Assembly (NCBI RefSeq): GCF_000011305.1
Contig: NC_004369.1
Coordinates: 3,083,091 to 3,147,090, forward strand
From: Corynebacterium efficiens YS-314
Lineage (GTDB): Bacteria > Actinomycetota > Actinomycetes > Mycobacteriales > Mycobacteriaceae
Direction of reading: 5' to 3'
Length of the DNA: 64,000 nucleotides
Under the pieces are notes generated by a model, which was not told the origin of the DNA, did not search any database, and saw only the letters and a list, made by a program, of their open reading frames with translations. A program made the position numbers and the translations under genes. Position 1 is the stretch's first letter; every line of letters starts with the position of its first letter. Shown piece by piece: positions 26,931 through 35,989 of this stretch.

Positions 26931-29900
26931 TTGAAACTCCGTAGAAACGGTCTACGTCTGGCTATCGCAGCCACCGCCGCGTGTGCCGTCACCACCGGCC
27001 ATATCGCGGTCGCCCAAGATAACGCGGTGGGTGATCTCACCGCCGCTGTCGCCGATCTCGCCGCGGTCACCGCCAGCACCCCATCTGATCTGGTGATCAC
27101 CGAGATCCTGCCCAACACCACCGGACATGATGAGTTCGAGTTCTTCGAGGTGCACAACACCGGCACGGCACCCGCAACGATCGGGGAGGGGGAGTACACC
27201 TTCGCCTACAGCTACACCGATTCCGCCGACACCACCCGCGATGTCGCCCTCGACCTGGGCGAGACTGTCACCGTGGCACCTGGGGAGACCGTGGTCATCT
27301 GGTTGAACTACACCGCCACCAACATCGATTCCTTCGCCCGCTCCGAGCAGGAGTTCCGGGATTTCTACGGAATGGATGATTCCGCACGCATCTTCCGTGC
27401 CACCGGGCAGAACGGCATGGCCAACGGTGGTGACCGTGGCATCCGCATCCTCCACAACGGTGAGGTCTCCAGCTGGTCGCACTACCCCTCAGGCAGCGCC
27501 GGTGTGCAGCTGGGCATCGACTTCGCCCTCCCGGTGGCAGGGGAGTACGCCGCGGTGCCGGTGCGCACCCAGACCGGCCCGACCCCGGGGGTTATCACCG
27601 CGGATCAGCTGCTGCCGGGAGGTGCCACCGGTGAACTCCCCGCAGACCCGGAGGACCCGGTGATCCCGGACCTGGACCTGGCCATCTTCGACGGCCTCAC
27701 CCCGCCCACCACGGCGGCCCCGCTGGTGCTCACCGAGCTGCTGGCCAACTCCGACAATGTCGGCGGTTCCGATGCCTATGAGTTCATCGAGATCACCAAC
27801 ACCACCGCTGAGCCGGTGGATTTCTCCGACTACACCCTCAACTACCTCTACCCGCAGGATGAGTTCACCAACACCAATGCCGCGGTGTGGGCCTCCCAGC
27901 CGGGTGATGTCATCATCGCCCCGGGTGCCTCACTGGTGTTCTGGATCAAGAACGGCCCCAACAATGACCTGACCGCCGCTGATTTCAACGCCGTCTACGG
28001 CACCAACCTCACCGCGGGTGTGGACCTGGTGGAGATCAACTCCGGTGGCATGGCCAACGGTTCGGCCCGTGGCATCCAGATCCAGACCAACACCGGCCAC
28101 ATCATCAACCGCGGGTACTACAACATGGCCGACGCCTCCGATGTGGAGCTCAACCGCTCGCTCAACTACGCCGTCGACGCCGGGGATCTGCTCAAGCAGA
28201 CCCTGCTCGGCAACGCCAGCCCCACCCCGGGCACCGCACACCCCACCCAGCTGCCGAACCCGCTGCTGCCCGTCACCGCGGACACCCAGGCCCCGGTGGT
28301 CACCGACACCACCTCCGGCACCATCACCCCGGACGAGCCCTTCACCTTCTCCTTCAAGGCCACCGACAATGACCTGGTGCGCACCCTGACCCTGAACCTG
28401 CGCTCCAACATCTCCACCGGGGCGCAGGAGATCAACCTCACCGCCGACACCGATGGGGATTACTCCTGGCAGCTGCCGGCCGCGGACATCACAGGCAAGG
28501 TCTGGTTCGAGTACACCGTCACCGCCAGCGACGGCACCAACACCACCACCACCGACCCCGTCCGCCTGGGTGTCGACGGAGCCAACACCGACCCGGTGCG
28601 CCTCAACCTCACCGACGAGCAGTGGGTCAACGGCACCACCGACATCATCGGCGCGTCCGACACCTTCGGGGAGGACGTCGAGCTGCTTATCGACGGTTCC
28701 CCCGTCACCACGTCCCCCAGCCTCCCGGCAGCGCCGACGTTCGCGATGGAGATCACCCAGACCGACGTGTTCTTCCGCAACGGCATCCTCGCCGGGGGAG
28801 AGGAGCTCCTCATCTTCGATGAGGGCACCTATGAGCGCATCGAATCCGTCTCCACCGCGGTGCCGCTGTACCACATCAATGATGACGGTACCGTCACCGT
28901 CAGCGTGTACGCCGGCACCAAGGCAGCCCCGGTCATCGACCCCAATGAGAACAACGACGACTTCCAGATTCGCAACCTGCGCCTCATCCTGCCCGACGGC
29001 CGCACCCTGACCCCGGCCGGCATCACCGACCAACAGGAGTGGCTGAAGATGGGCGACAGCGCCGGCAAGCTCGACTTCTTCGACGCCACCTTCACCCTGC
29101 CGGAGGATGCCTACACCGGTGTGGCACACGCCTGGGACACCACCGGTGTGACCGATGGCGAACACACCGCCACCGTCACCCGCGCGGATGGCGAGACCAT
29201 CAGCCGCACCGTGCGCGTGGACAATACCGGCCCGGAACTCACCGTCACCGGTGTCACCGACGGTGCCGAGCTGCGCGGTGCGGTGGAGATCAACGCCACC
29301 GCCACCGACACGGGTGCCGGTGTGGAAAGCATCGAAACCCTGCTGGACGGCGAACGCGTGGAGCTGCCCTTCACCACCGGGTCCCTCGACCTTCCGGCCG
29401 GGGAACACACCATCACCGTCCGCGCCGAGGACAAGGTGGGTAACCGCACCGAGCGGACCATCACCTTCACCACCCCGGAGGAAAACCCCATCAGTGGTGA
29501 CTACGCACCGACCAACGGGGCCACCGTGGCCGCCGGTGATGTCACCCTCACCGCCCGCGCCAATGACCCCAGCGGGGATGATCTGGACCTGACCTTCCTC
29601 GAGGCCGACACCCCGGCACTCGACAGCGGGCGGGTGCGCATGGCCACCGGCACCGTTGCCGACGCCGCCACCACCGACCGCGCCGAGGCCACCAACCTGA
29701 GCCGGGAGGACGTCGACAAGCTCGCCGGCCTGGACGGCCTGGGCACCGAGGTCGCCTCGGACACCGCCTTCCCGTACCAGCTGTTCGAGGTGGATGCCGC
29801 CGACGACCTGGCCGTGGACACCCAGATGCGCGTCAACTGGGCAGGCTCCGCCGACGGACGCGCCCAGGTCATCCTGTACGCACTGAAGGGATCAGAGTGG

Positions 29901-31361
29901 GTGGAACTGGACCGCCACCTCACCGGCGCGGAAGCCGAGGACTTCACCCTCGAGGGCCTGGTCAACGCCGCCGAGTTCGCAGACAACGGCACCATCACCG
30001 TGCTCGTGCAGCACTCCGAGGGTTTCTCCGGCCCCCACCACACCACCCGTGATTCCGAGGTGACACCCGCCCACCCGGATGATGTGCCCCGCTCCGAGTA
30101 CGACTTCACCCTCGCGTGGGAATCCGACACCCAGTACTACAACGAGCAGTACACCCAGCACCAGGAGAACATCCACACCTACCTGCTGGAGGAATACAAG
30201 AACAAGAACATCCAGTTCCTGTTCCACACCGGTGACGTGGTGGACAACTACGACCAGCCGGAGCAGTGGGCCAACGCCGTCCCACAGTACGACCGCCTGG
30301 ACGAGGTCGGTCTGCCGTATTCCATCCTCGCCGGCAACCACGACGTGGACTACGTCAACGATGACTTCAGCGAGTTCAGCAGCCGCTTCGGCGAGGACCG
30401 CTTCAAGGACAACCCGTGGTACATGGAGAGCTTCCGCGACAACCGCGGCCACTATGACCTCTTCTCCGCCGGTGGTATCGACTTCATCAACGTGGCCATG
30501 GGCTGGGCCCCGGGCGATGACGCCATCGCATGGATGAACGAGGTGCTGGCCAAGCACCCGGAACGGGTGGCCATCATCAACCTGCATGAGTTCATGCTCA
30601 CCACCGGTGGTCTCGGACCGATCCCGCAGCGCATCCTCGACGAGGTGGCCGCCACCAACCCCAACGTGCGCATGATCATGTCCGGCCACTACCACGACGC
30701 CTACCAGCGCACCGACTCCTTCGACGATGACGGCGACGGTATCGCCGAGCGCACCGTGACCTCCATGCTGTTCGACTACCAGGGCCTGCCCGAGGGCGGC
30801 CAGGGCTTCCTGCGCCTGCTCCACTTCGACAACGTGGGTCAGAAGATGATGGTGCGCACCTACTCACCATCCCTGGAGCAGTACAACTCCGATGAACCCT
30901 CCCTCATGGGACCGGCCGAGGATCCGTGGATGTACCAGTCCTTCGACCTGCCCTACGCACAGCTGGGCATCGAACCGGAGGGACGCACCCTGACCAGCGA
31001 TGCCTTCAGCGTGGATTTCCTCAGCTCCGAGGAGATCGGTTCCGTCTCCGCCGTCGCCTCCGGCGATACCGGATCCATGGTCTGGAAGGACGTTCCCGAG
31101 GGGCGCCACAGCTGGTATGTGCGCACCGAGGATCCTTTCGGCGGCGTGGAGATCTCCGCGGTCCAGTCCTTCATCGCGGGGGAGGGGACTGGAGCTGACG
31201 GTGGCGACAACGGCAGCTCGGTGGGCAGCTCCGACACCGGCCGCGCCGGCTTCCTGGGCGCGATCGGCGGATTCTTCGCCGGCGCTGCGGCACTCGCGGG
31301 CGCAGCCTTCGCCTTCATTCCGAACCTGTGGGAACAGGTGATGAGCACATTCAGGAAGTAG
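26931..31361 (+). CDS. Secreted, membrane-anchored multidomain metallophosphoesterase with lamin-tail domains
   Basis: From TTG 26931 (GAGAAGGA eight bases upstream) this gives 1476 residues. A signal peptide follows (KLRRNGLRLAIAATAACA). Two lamin-tail domains are seen (LVITEILPNTTGHDEFEFFE ~50-190; LVLTELLANSDNVG ~265-430), then Ig-like repeats (~445-900). A calcineurin-like phosphoesterase domain spans ~1055-1280, with metal motifs ESDTQYY, HTGDVVDN, AGNHDVD and SGHYHDAYQR. The C-terminus has a Gly/Ser linker, a hydrophobic anchor (~1440-1465) and a basic tail. It probably hydrolyses phosphate esters at the cell surface, though the substrate is unknown. Longer in-frame starts upstream would encode the tandem repeats and I think they are wrong. 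Confidence 0.85.
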   Translation: MKLRRNGLRLAIAATAACAVTTGHIAVAQDNAVGDLTAAVADLAAVTASTPSDLVITEILPNTTGHDEFEFFEVHNTGTAPATIGEGEYTFAYSYTDSADTTRDVALDLGETVTVAPGETVVIWLNYTATNIDSFARSEQEFRDFYGMDDSARIFRATGQNGMANGGDRGIRILHNGEVSSWSHYPSGSAGVQLGIDFALPVAGEYAAVPVRTQTGPTPGVITADQLLPGGATGELPADPEDPVIPDLDLAIFDGLTPPTTAAPLVLTELLANSDNVGGSDAYEFIEITNTTAEPVDFSDYTLNYLYPQDEFTNTNAAVWASQPGDVIIAPGASLVFWIKNGPNNDLTAADFNAVYGTNLTAGVDLVEINSGGMANGSARGIQIQTNTGHIINRGYYNMADASDVELNRSLNYAVDAGDLLKQTLLGNASPTPGTAHPTQLPNPLLPVTADTQAPVVTDTTSGTITPDEPFTFSFKATDNDLVRTLTLNLRSNISTGAQEINLTADTDGDYSWQLPAADITGKVWFEYTVTASDGTNTTTTDPVRLGVDGANTDPVRLNLTDEQWVNGTTDIIGASDTFGEDVELLIDGSPVTTSPSLPAAPTFAMEITQTDVFFRNGILAGGEELLIFDEGTYERIESVSTAVPLYHINDDGTVTVSVYAGTKAAPVIDPNENNDDFQIRNLRLILPDGRTLTPAGITDQQEWLKMGDSAGKLDFFDATFTLPEDAYTGVAHAWDTTGVTDGEHTATVTRADGETISRTVRVDNTGPELTVTGVTDGAELRGAVEINATATDTGAGVESIETLLDGERVELPFTTGSLDLPAGEHTITVRAEDKVGNRTERTITFTTPEENPISGDYAPTNGATVAAGDVTLTARANDPSGDDLDLTFLEADTPALDSGRVRMATGTVADAATTDRAEATNLSREDVDKLAGLDGLGTEVASDTAFPYQLFEVDAADDLAVDTQMRVNWAGSADGRAQVILYALKGSEWVELDRHLTGAEAEDFTLEGLVNAAEFADNGTITVLVQHSEGFSGPHHTTRDSEVTPAHPDDVPRSEYDFTLAWESDTQYYNEQYTQHQENIHTYLLEEYKNKNIQFLFHTGDVVDNYDQPEQWANAVPQYDRLDEVGLPYSILAGNHDVDYVNDDFSEFSSRFGEDRFKDNPWYMESFRDNRGHYDLFSAGGIDFINVAMGWAPGDDAIAWMNEVLAKHPERVAIINLHEFMLTTGGLGPIPQRILDEVAATNPNVRMIMSGHYHDAYQRTDSFDDDGDGIAERTVTSMLFDYQGLPEGGQGFLRLLHFDNVGQKMMVRTYSPSLEQYNSDEPSLMGPAEDPWMYQSFDLPYAQLGIEPEGRTLTSDAFSVDFLSSEEIGSVSAVASGDTGSMVWKDVPEGRHSWYVRTEDPFGGVEISAVQSFIAGEGTGADGGDNGSSVGSSDTGRAGFLGAIGGFFAGAAALAGAAFAFIPNLWEQVMSTFRK

Positions 31362-31379
31362 AAAACAACTACCCTTAAG

Positions 31380-31422
31380 AAAAACTCCCCTCAGGTCCAC
31401 GACGGAACTGAGGGGAGTTTTT
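31380..31422. terminator. Rho-independent terminator after the phosphoesterase gene
   Basis: A perfect 15-bp stem, AAAAACTCCCCTCAG with CTGAGGGGAGTTTTT, around a 13-base loop. It is symmetrical enough to work in both directions. Confidence 0.92.
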
Positions 31423-31426
31423 CTGA

Positions 31427-31442
31427 CGTTTCACGTGAAACA
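31427..31442. promoter_or_regulatory. parS: Second parS site
   Basis: CGTTTCACGTGAAACA keeps the 14-bp palindromic core GTTTCACGTGAAAC of parS with a single outer-base change. It is about 11.3 kb from the first site and abuts the terminator, in a gene-free interval. Confidence 0.9.
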
Positions 31443-31554
31443 TCTCTAAAAAGCAGGTACAAATCTGTCCTAGCTTTGCGATCTAGCCTCAACCCCGAGG
31501 CGAACTACCCGGCACCTCAGACTGTCGGACACTGCCTCCCCCTGAACATCAGAT

Positions 31555-31896
31555 TCAGCAGGACTCTAAGGTCTGACCCCCCTGGGACCTAACCTGCACT
31601 TTCGATTCATCCGTCAGCGAGCCACTCGTGAACCTCGTCCGGTTGAGAGCCTGTAAACAAGCAGCAAGACGCTCTTCATCTGCAGAATTCAGATGAGCGA
31701 TACTTTTAACATCAGCCGTGGAATAGGCAACAGAAAGATCAGGGATTTCAACGCCAATAATCACGTCAAATTCATTCAAGTCGAGCACAATTCCATTCTC
31801 AGATTCAACAGACCGCGTAACCCTCCCCTCGGAGAGTTGAACGTACGCCACCCCCAAAGCAGCATCTACAGAGATAGAAGCACTCATAGTCAACAC
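31555..31896 (-). CDS. DUF2283 family protein
   Basis: A 113-residue protein (or 110 from ATG 31887). Residues ~5-65 match the DUF2283 pattern: repeated beta strands with GVAYVQLSEG, then NGIVLDLNEFDVIIGVEIPDLS. DUF2283 proteins are often the second gene of a DUF4258-DUF2283 pair, which has the layout of a toxin-antitoxin module with DUF2283 as the likely antitoxin; I infer that role. The C-terminal ~40 residues after the domain are unusual for the family. It follows the DUF4258 gene with almost no gap. Confidence 0.75.
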   Translation of the reverse strand: MLTMSASISVDAALGVAYVQLSEGRVTRSVESENGIVLDLNEFDVIIGVEIPDLSVAYSTADVKSIAHLNSADEERLAACLQALNRTRFTSGSLTDESKVQVRSQGGQTLESC

Positions 31897-31897
31897 C

Positions 31898-32116
31898 CTA
31901 ATTCTTCTTCCACGCGCTAACGATTACTAGTGGATTTGTTTGGTCGACGGTTACGACACAAACAATTTTACCAATATTGCGCTCATATATTGTGCGGTCA
32001 GGTTTATTGCCCGGACGGGTCAAATCGGGATTCGACAGCGTCTCCACTATCTCCTGTTCAGTAACACCACGTTGCTCCATTCTCGCGCGGGCGTGCGGAG
32101 AAATACTCAATTCCAT
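31898..32116 (-). CDS. DUF4258 family protein (putative toxin-like partner)
   Basis: A 72-residue DUF4258 protein: ISPHARARMEQRGVTEQEIVETLSNP, RTIYERNIGKIVCVVTVD, LVIVSAWKK. This small, RelE-like-sized fold is commonly encoded next to DUF2283, as here. Its ATG is five bases after the ancient stop of the IS-split gene upstream, so all three formed one operon. The IS3 element 115 bases upstream has probably separated the pair from its original promoter. Toxin activity is inferred, not shown. Confidence 0.75.
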   Translation of the reverse strand: MELSISPHARARMEQRGVTEQEIVETLSNPDLTRPGNKPDRTIYERNIGKIVCVVTVDQTNPLVIVSAWKKN

Positions 32117-32267
32117 CGGCTTTAAGCCTCAACGGTGAACGCGAGCCGCCTGACCAAACCACCATCCAGGTAAATATTGCACCAGTATAGACCTGCTGAG
32201 TCTAGGGGGATAGGCCCCCGATAGACGAAGGGGCCCGACCCCCGGATGGTGGACACGGAGGATTTAA

Positions 32268-33164
32268 TCAGGAAGCAGATTTCAGGATAGCAGGACCGCG
32301 CTCTTCAAACACCGCAGGCGCGAGATATTTACACCAGGAATGTCTGCGTACCGTGTTGTAACGAGTACACCAGCGGAAAACATCCCGTCGGCAGATCAAC
32401 TGGTTTATGAATGTCTTGGAATCCTGAAGAACTTCCCGCTTCATCGCGGCATTGAAGGACTCGGCCAAAGCATTATCCGCACTGGTTCCAATTGATCCCA
32501 TCGACTGCCTGATCCCCAGGTCTTTACAGGCGCCCTGGAATGCATGAGAGGTATACACGCTCCCGTGATCCGAATGAAAGATCGCCCCCTTCAAGTCTCC
32601 ACGCTGGCCCTTAGCCATGGTCAGTGCATCCTGGACCAAGCTGGTGCGCATATGATCTGCGATGGAAAAGCCCACCAACCTGCGGGAATAACAGTCAATG
32701 ACCGTAGCCAGGTACATATTCGACCCGTCCGCGATCGGCAGGTAGGTAATGTCCCCGACATAGAGCTGGTTAGGCTTGTCGGCGGTGAACTTCCGGCCCA
32801 CCAGATCAGGGAACACTGGTTTCTTCTGATCTGACACGGTGGTGGTGACCTTGCGCTTCTTGGTGTAGCCAAACAGTTTGAGTTCACGCATGACCCGCGC
32901 AACTCGCTTGTGGTTCACGGGGGTTTGATCGGCCTGGTCCTTGAGTTCGGCCGTGATCCGTTTGGCCCCATAACAACCCTTTTCGGCGGTGAAGACCGTC
33001 TTGACCCGGGCACCGAGGAGGGCGTCAGAGATAAGTCGTTTTCTCCGGGCTGAGCTGCTGTTTTTCCATTTGTAATAGGAGGACCTGTTGAGTTTCAGCA
33101 CCTCGCATAACCGCTTAACCGAATGGTTTTTCTGGGCGTCATCAACGAACCGGAAGCGGATCAC
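32268..33164 (-). CDS. IS3-family transposase OrfB (DDE integrase core)
   Basis: A 298-residue catalytic part with the HTH_21-like N-terminus (RLCEVLKLNRSSYYKWK) and rve integrase core. The acidic residues are seen in YVGDITYLP (first Asp), FHSDHGSVY (second Asp) and DNALAESFNAAMKRE (Glu). It starts at GTG 33164, overlapping the orfA stop, so the active transposase is probably an OrfAB fusion made by -1 frameshifting. Confidence 0.9.
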   Translation of the reverse strand: MIRFRFVDDAQKNHSVKRLCEVLKLNRSSYYKWKNSSSARRKRLISDALLGARVKTVFTAEKGCYGAKRITAELKDQADQTPVNHKRVARVMRELKLFGYTKKRKVTTTVSDQKKPVFPDLVGRKFTADKPNQLYVGDITYLPIADGSNMYLATVIDCYSRRLVGFSIADHMRTSLVQDALTMAKGQRGDLKGAIFHSDHGSVYTSHAFQGACKDLGIRQSMGSIGTSADNALAESFNAAMKREVLQDSKTFINQLICRRDVFRWCTRYNTVRRHSWCKYLAPAVFEERGPAILKSAS

Positions 33165-33454
33165 CAGTTCGTCTCTTCCGCGAAATATTTAGCGGCCTTC
33201 CGCAGGATATCGCGCTCTTCTCTCAGTCGGCTAACTTCCCGTTCCAGCTGGCGGATCCGCTCAGCCTCAGTCACCGAGGCTGGTGAAGGCGTTTCGCTGG
33301 GAGTTGCGGTGCCGTATTTTTTTACCCAGTTCGCTAACGTGGCGCGATTGATCCCAAGGTCAGTGGCGATGGTCTGAATCGAAGCCCCCGGGGAGTTCTC
33401 ATACAAGGCGACGGCGTCGCGCTTGAACTCCTCTGTGTAGGTCTTGCTTGGCAT
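33161..33454 (-). CDS. IS3-family transposase OrfA (helix-turn-helix)
   Basis: A 97-residue protein with the IS3 OrfA HTH (YTEEFKRDAVALYENSPGASIQTIATDLGINRATLANWVKKYG cut into motifs: KRDAVALYE, TIATDLGINRATLANW) and a leucine-zipper coiled coil (RIRQLEREVSRLREERDIL, ~68-86). Its role is binding the element ends. It overlaps orfB by 4 bp. Confidence 0.9.
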   Translation of the reverse strand: MPSKTYTEEFKRDAVALYENSPGASIQTIATDLGINRATLANWVKKYGTATPSETPSPASVTEAERIRQLEREVSRLREERDILRKAAKYFAEETNW

Positions 33455-34014
33455 GGTGGCAGATTACCTTTCTGTCCCAGAATGTTGGGATGTTAGGTGT
33501 CTACCAAACGGGGGTCAGGTCCAAGACTGAGGCAGTCTTTCCTGCATACTCTACTGAATCGTCGGGAACCTCAAGGACATCTTCCACAGCAATCAGGTGC
33601 GCTCCATCAACTCCCGTGAATTCGATCTTTAGAGTTGGGGGCTCATCCTCAACCTTCCGACGAATACGACCGGCTACCGTGATATCCATTACAGCGGGAA
33701 AGGTACGCACTCGCACTTCCGTGAAGCTGGCACCGATGGCTGTGATAGTCCCCGCTTCCGTTTTCGCATATTCGGCGAGAAAAGCATAATCAAGTTCCGC
33801 AGTCATGCTACCCATCTAAGCAGAGGGAGTTGGAGGCGACTAGAACTCAATTGATGAGGGAAAACCAACACTTCTACCAACCCGGTTTTCAACGATGCAC
33901 CGCAATAACAAGAGATACCCAGCGGGATAACACTCGCCGTCATCCTCACGCAACAGCGCCCCGCCTGGCAACAGGAACCATGCGCCTGCAGGGGGCGGCG
34001 TCGACAAGCACCCA

Positions 34015-34046
34015 CGACAAACCCCACCGGCAGGGTACCGGCGGGG
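34015..34046 (-). terminator. Probable terminator of pdxK
   Basis: On the minus strand CCCC-G-CCGG pairs with CCGG-T-GGGG across a 7-base loop, followed by TTTG. It lies 19 bases after the pdxK stop. The interval 33816-34064 holds nothing else that I recognise. Confidence 0.5.
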
Positions 34047-34064
34047 CGTTAGGTGAGTTCCGGT

Positions 34065-34865
34065 TTACTTGTTGTTGGCGCTCAGCCAGACGGAGGTGAA
34101 CGGCGCGTTGGAGGCAACGGCATCGCGGACGGCCTGGGTGACCACGCGCTTGGCGGTGGCCACAGCATCAACCACGGAGGCGTTCTTGGCCAGCTCGGCG
34201 GTGATCACGGCGGCGAAGGTGCAGCCGGCGCCGGAGACGCGGTCCTCACCGATCTTGCGCTCGGAGAACACGTGGTACTCGGAACCGTCGAAAAGCACAT
34301 CCACGGCGTCCTCACCGGGGAAGTCCATGCCCCCCTTGACCACCACGTACTGGGGGCCCTGTTCGTGGATAAGGCGGGCGGCCTCCTTGAGATCATCAAT
34401 GGTCTCAAGCTTTTCCACGCCGGACAGGGTGGTGGCCTCGAAGTTGTTGGGGGTGATGACGGTGGCCTGCGGGAGGACCTTGTCGCGCAGGGCGGTGTCG
34501 GTGTCCAGGGCCGCTCCCGGCTCCTGGCCCTTGCAGATCAGGACGGGGTCGAGGACAACGTGCCGGAAGGAGTTGGCTTCCAGGGCGCCTGCGACGGTGT
34601 CGATGGTCGCGGGGGTGCCCAGCATGCCGATCTTGACCACCTCGAGATCATGGGCGGCGGTGGCGGCCTCGATCTGGTTGGAGATGATCTGCGGATCCAC
34701 CGGCACGAAACGGTGATTCCAGTTGTCCTTCGGGTCGAAGGCGACGATGCACGTGATGGCACCGAGCCCGTAGACATCCAGTTGTTGGAACGTTTTCAGG
34801 TCTACCTGGATACCGGCGCCGCCGGTTGCCTCGGAACCTGCAATGACATATGCGTAATTGACCAC
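34065..34865 (-). CDS. pdxK: Pyridoxal/pyridoxine kinase, ThiD-like ribokinase family
   Basis: A 266-residue kinase of the ThiD/PdxK branch. Motifs: VIAGSEATGGAGIQVDLKTFQ (substrate and phosphate site, ~7-27), TPNNFEA (~150), VVKGG (~187) and the C-terminal GAGCTFAAVITAEL with the anion-hole Gly-Ala-Gly-Cys (~212). It would phosphorylate vitamin B6 vitamers or hydroxymethylpyrimidine with ATP; the VDPVLICKG segment resembles Staphylococcus-type PdxK. I cannot separate PdxK from ThiD with certainty. It is divergent from the small 34945 gene. Confidence 0.72.
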   Translation of the reverse strand: MVNYAYVIAGSEATGGAGIQVDLKTFQQLDVYGLGAITCIVAFDPKDNWNHRFVPVDPQIISNQIEAATAAHDLEVVKIGMLGTPATIDTVAGALEANSFRHVVLDPVLICKGQEPGAALDTDTALRDKVLPQATVITPNNFEATTLSGVEKLETIDDLKEAARLIHEQGPQYVVVKGGMDFPGEDAVDVLFDGSEYHVFSERKIGEDRVSGAGCTFAAVITAELAKNASVVDAVATAKRVVTQAVRDAVASNAPFTSVWLSANNK

Positions 34866-34944
34866 CTATACAAACTTACGAGGTTTCACCCGTAATGGGA
34901 ATAATTGCCCCCGTTGATTTATGTCACCCGTAGACTCGTGGGCC

Positions 34945-35289
34945 ATGAGCAGAATTATCCACGTGCGCACCGAGATCGAGATCCCCGGCCACCCGTCGGC
35001 CATCCACGTCGCGGAGATGAGGGAGCTTGTCGACGCAACCCCCACCTCCCCGGCCATGTGCACCATGGTGCGGATCATCGAACTGGCCGGTACCACCGCC
35101 GGCGAAACCGTCACCGGCGCCGGGGTGATCGGCGGTAACCAGGAGGGTCTGGCTGCCACACCGAACGAGACGGTGCCACACCCGGATTCCTACGCGGATT
35201 TCCCCGACATCACCGCCCGCCTGATCACCGCCGAGGAGTTCGAGGGACTGTGGATGGAGGCGGTGACCAAGTTCCCGCAGGTGGGTTAG
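34945..35289 (+). CDS. Conserved hypothetical protein, 114 residues
   Basis: From ATG 34945 the protein reads MSRIIHVRTEIEIPG..., is acidic and has no signal peptide or membrane helix. It contains regular alternation of hydrophobic residues compatible with a compact alpha/beta fold (HVAEMRELVDATP, MVRIIELAGTTAGETVTGAG). I recognise no family and assign no function. It converges on a secreted-protein gene with eight bases between stops, and GC matches the chromosome, so it is probably a resident gene. Confidence 0.65.
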   Translation: MSRIIHVRTEIEIPGHPSAIHVAEMRELVDATPTSPAMCTMVRIIELAGTTAGETVTGAGVIGGNQEGLAATPNETVPHPDSYADFPDITARLITAEEFEGLWMEAVTKFPQVG

Positions 35290-35296
35290 CCCCGCT

Positions 35297-35989
35297 CTAG
35301 CTGCTGCCGGATGATCCGAACACCATCCCGGGCAGATCGGGGAGCCCATTGCCGGAGTCCCCGTCAGCGCAGCGGAACACCGGTTCATAGATCCGCTCCA
35401 GCAGGCCATGTCCCTGCCTGGCCAGGAAGTCGACGCTGCGTTGTCCCGCCCGGCTGAACTGGCCACGCGGGGTGAGATCGGTGGTGCGGATGCTGTTGGC
35501 GGTGATGAGGGCTTCCTGATGGCTCATGGTCACCGGTTGCGTCTGCCCCATGACCGCTTCCCGTTCCGTGACCACACGGAGGGACATCTCGTATTGGAAT
35601 GCGATGATCTCGAAGATCTCATTGTCCCGGTAGCCCGCATTGATCGCGTGTCGGTTGAGGCGGGTGGCCACACCATTGACCGGGGTGCCACGGAACGCCT
35701 CCACGGTGGAGAAGTCCCGTTTGCCCCAGTTGTCGAAGACATAGTTGGTGAGCTGGGAAATGTCATAGGCACTGCTCATGGGAATCGACCGGCTGATCTG
35801 GTCATAGGATGCCAGGATCGCCTGGTCCAACCCCCGGTTCACCCTATCCGCGTCATGCCCGGTGTAGGTGATGGTGCAGCCGTCCTCATCCACGGCCAGT
35901 TCATGCGCGCTGGCCCCGGGCACCTGAACAGAGGTGACCAGCAGGGCGGTGGCCAGGGCGAGGACGGTGGCGGGACGGCGAACAGTCAT
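35297..35989 (-). CDS. Secreted protein of unknown function
   Basis: From GTG/ATG-type start at 35989 (MTVRRPATVLALATALLVTS) the protein has 230 residues with a clear signal peptide, cleaved near GASAHE. The mature part starts ELAVDEDGCTITYTGHD, a short strand motif also found in the neighbouring broken paralogue. It is mostly helical with two cysteines. No enzyme motif is visible. The paralogue pair suggests a local duplication of a surface or exported protein gene. Confidence 0.7.
   Translation of the reverse strand: MTVRRPATVLALATALLVTSVQVPGASAHELAVDEDGCTITYTGHDADRVNRGLDQAILASYDQISRSIPMSSAYDISQLTNYVFDNWGKRDFSTVEAFRGTPVNGVATRLNRHAINAGYRDNEIFEIIAFQYEMSLRVVTEREAVMGQTQPVTMSHQEALITANSIRTTDLTPRGQFSRAGQRSVDFLARQGHGLLERIYEPVFRCADGDSGNGLPDLPGMVFGSSGSS

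Larger units (their letters stand above)
32231..33522. mobile_element. IS3-family insertion sequence (IS150-like group), 1292 bp
   Basis: The ends carry imperfect inverted repeats GGgCCcGACCCCCG / GGaCCtGACCCCCG, continuing to TGGTgGACAC / TGGTaGACAC. A 3-bp direct duplication AAG flanks it (32228-32230 and 33523-33525), as expected for IS3 elements. It contains orfA and orfB on the minus strand and interrupts the DUF6941-like gene. Intact frames and a clean duplication suggest recent insertion. Confidence 0.92.
32122..33815 (-). pseudogene. DUF6941-like gene split by an IS3 element
   Basis: The 5' part (33815-33523, starting at 33815 or ATG 33806, MTAELDYAFLAEYAKTE) and the 3' part (32230-32122) join exactly in frame when the IS and one copy of the AAG duplication are removed. 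The joined tail reads ASVFVYRGPIPLDSAG and then LYWCNIYLDGGLVRRL, ending with TAA at 32122-32124. The whole would be ~130 residues, like DUF6941 proteins (unknown function, beta-rich). In its present state it ends four residues inside the IS at TAG 33501-33503. Confidence 0.85.

Noticed and set aside
31560..31590. IS3-like end (GTCTGACCCCCC) inside the DUF2283 gene end
   Set aside because: Resembles the IS3 terminal repeat for only about 10 bases, with no partner end or duplication.
33816..34064. Possible tRNA or small RNA in the gap before pdxK
   Set aside because: No T-loop (GGTTCRAnTCC) or cloverleaf arms found on either strand by eye.
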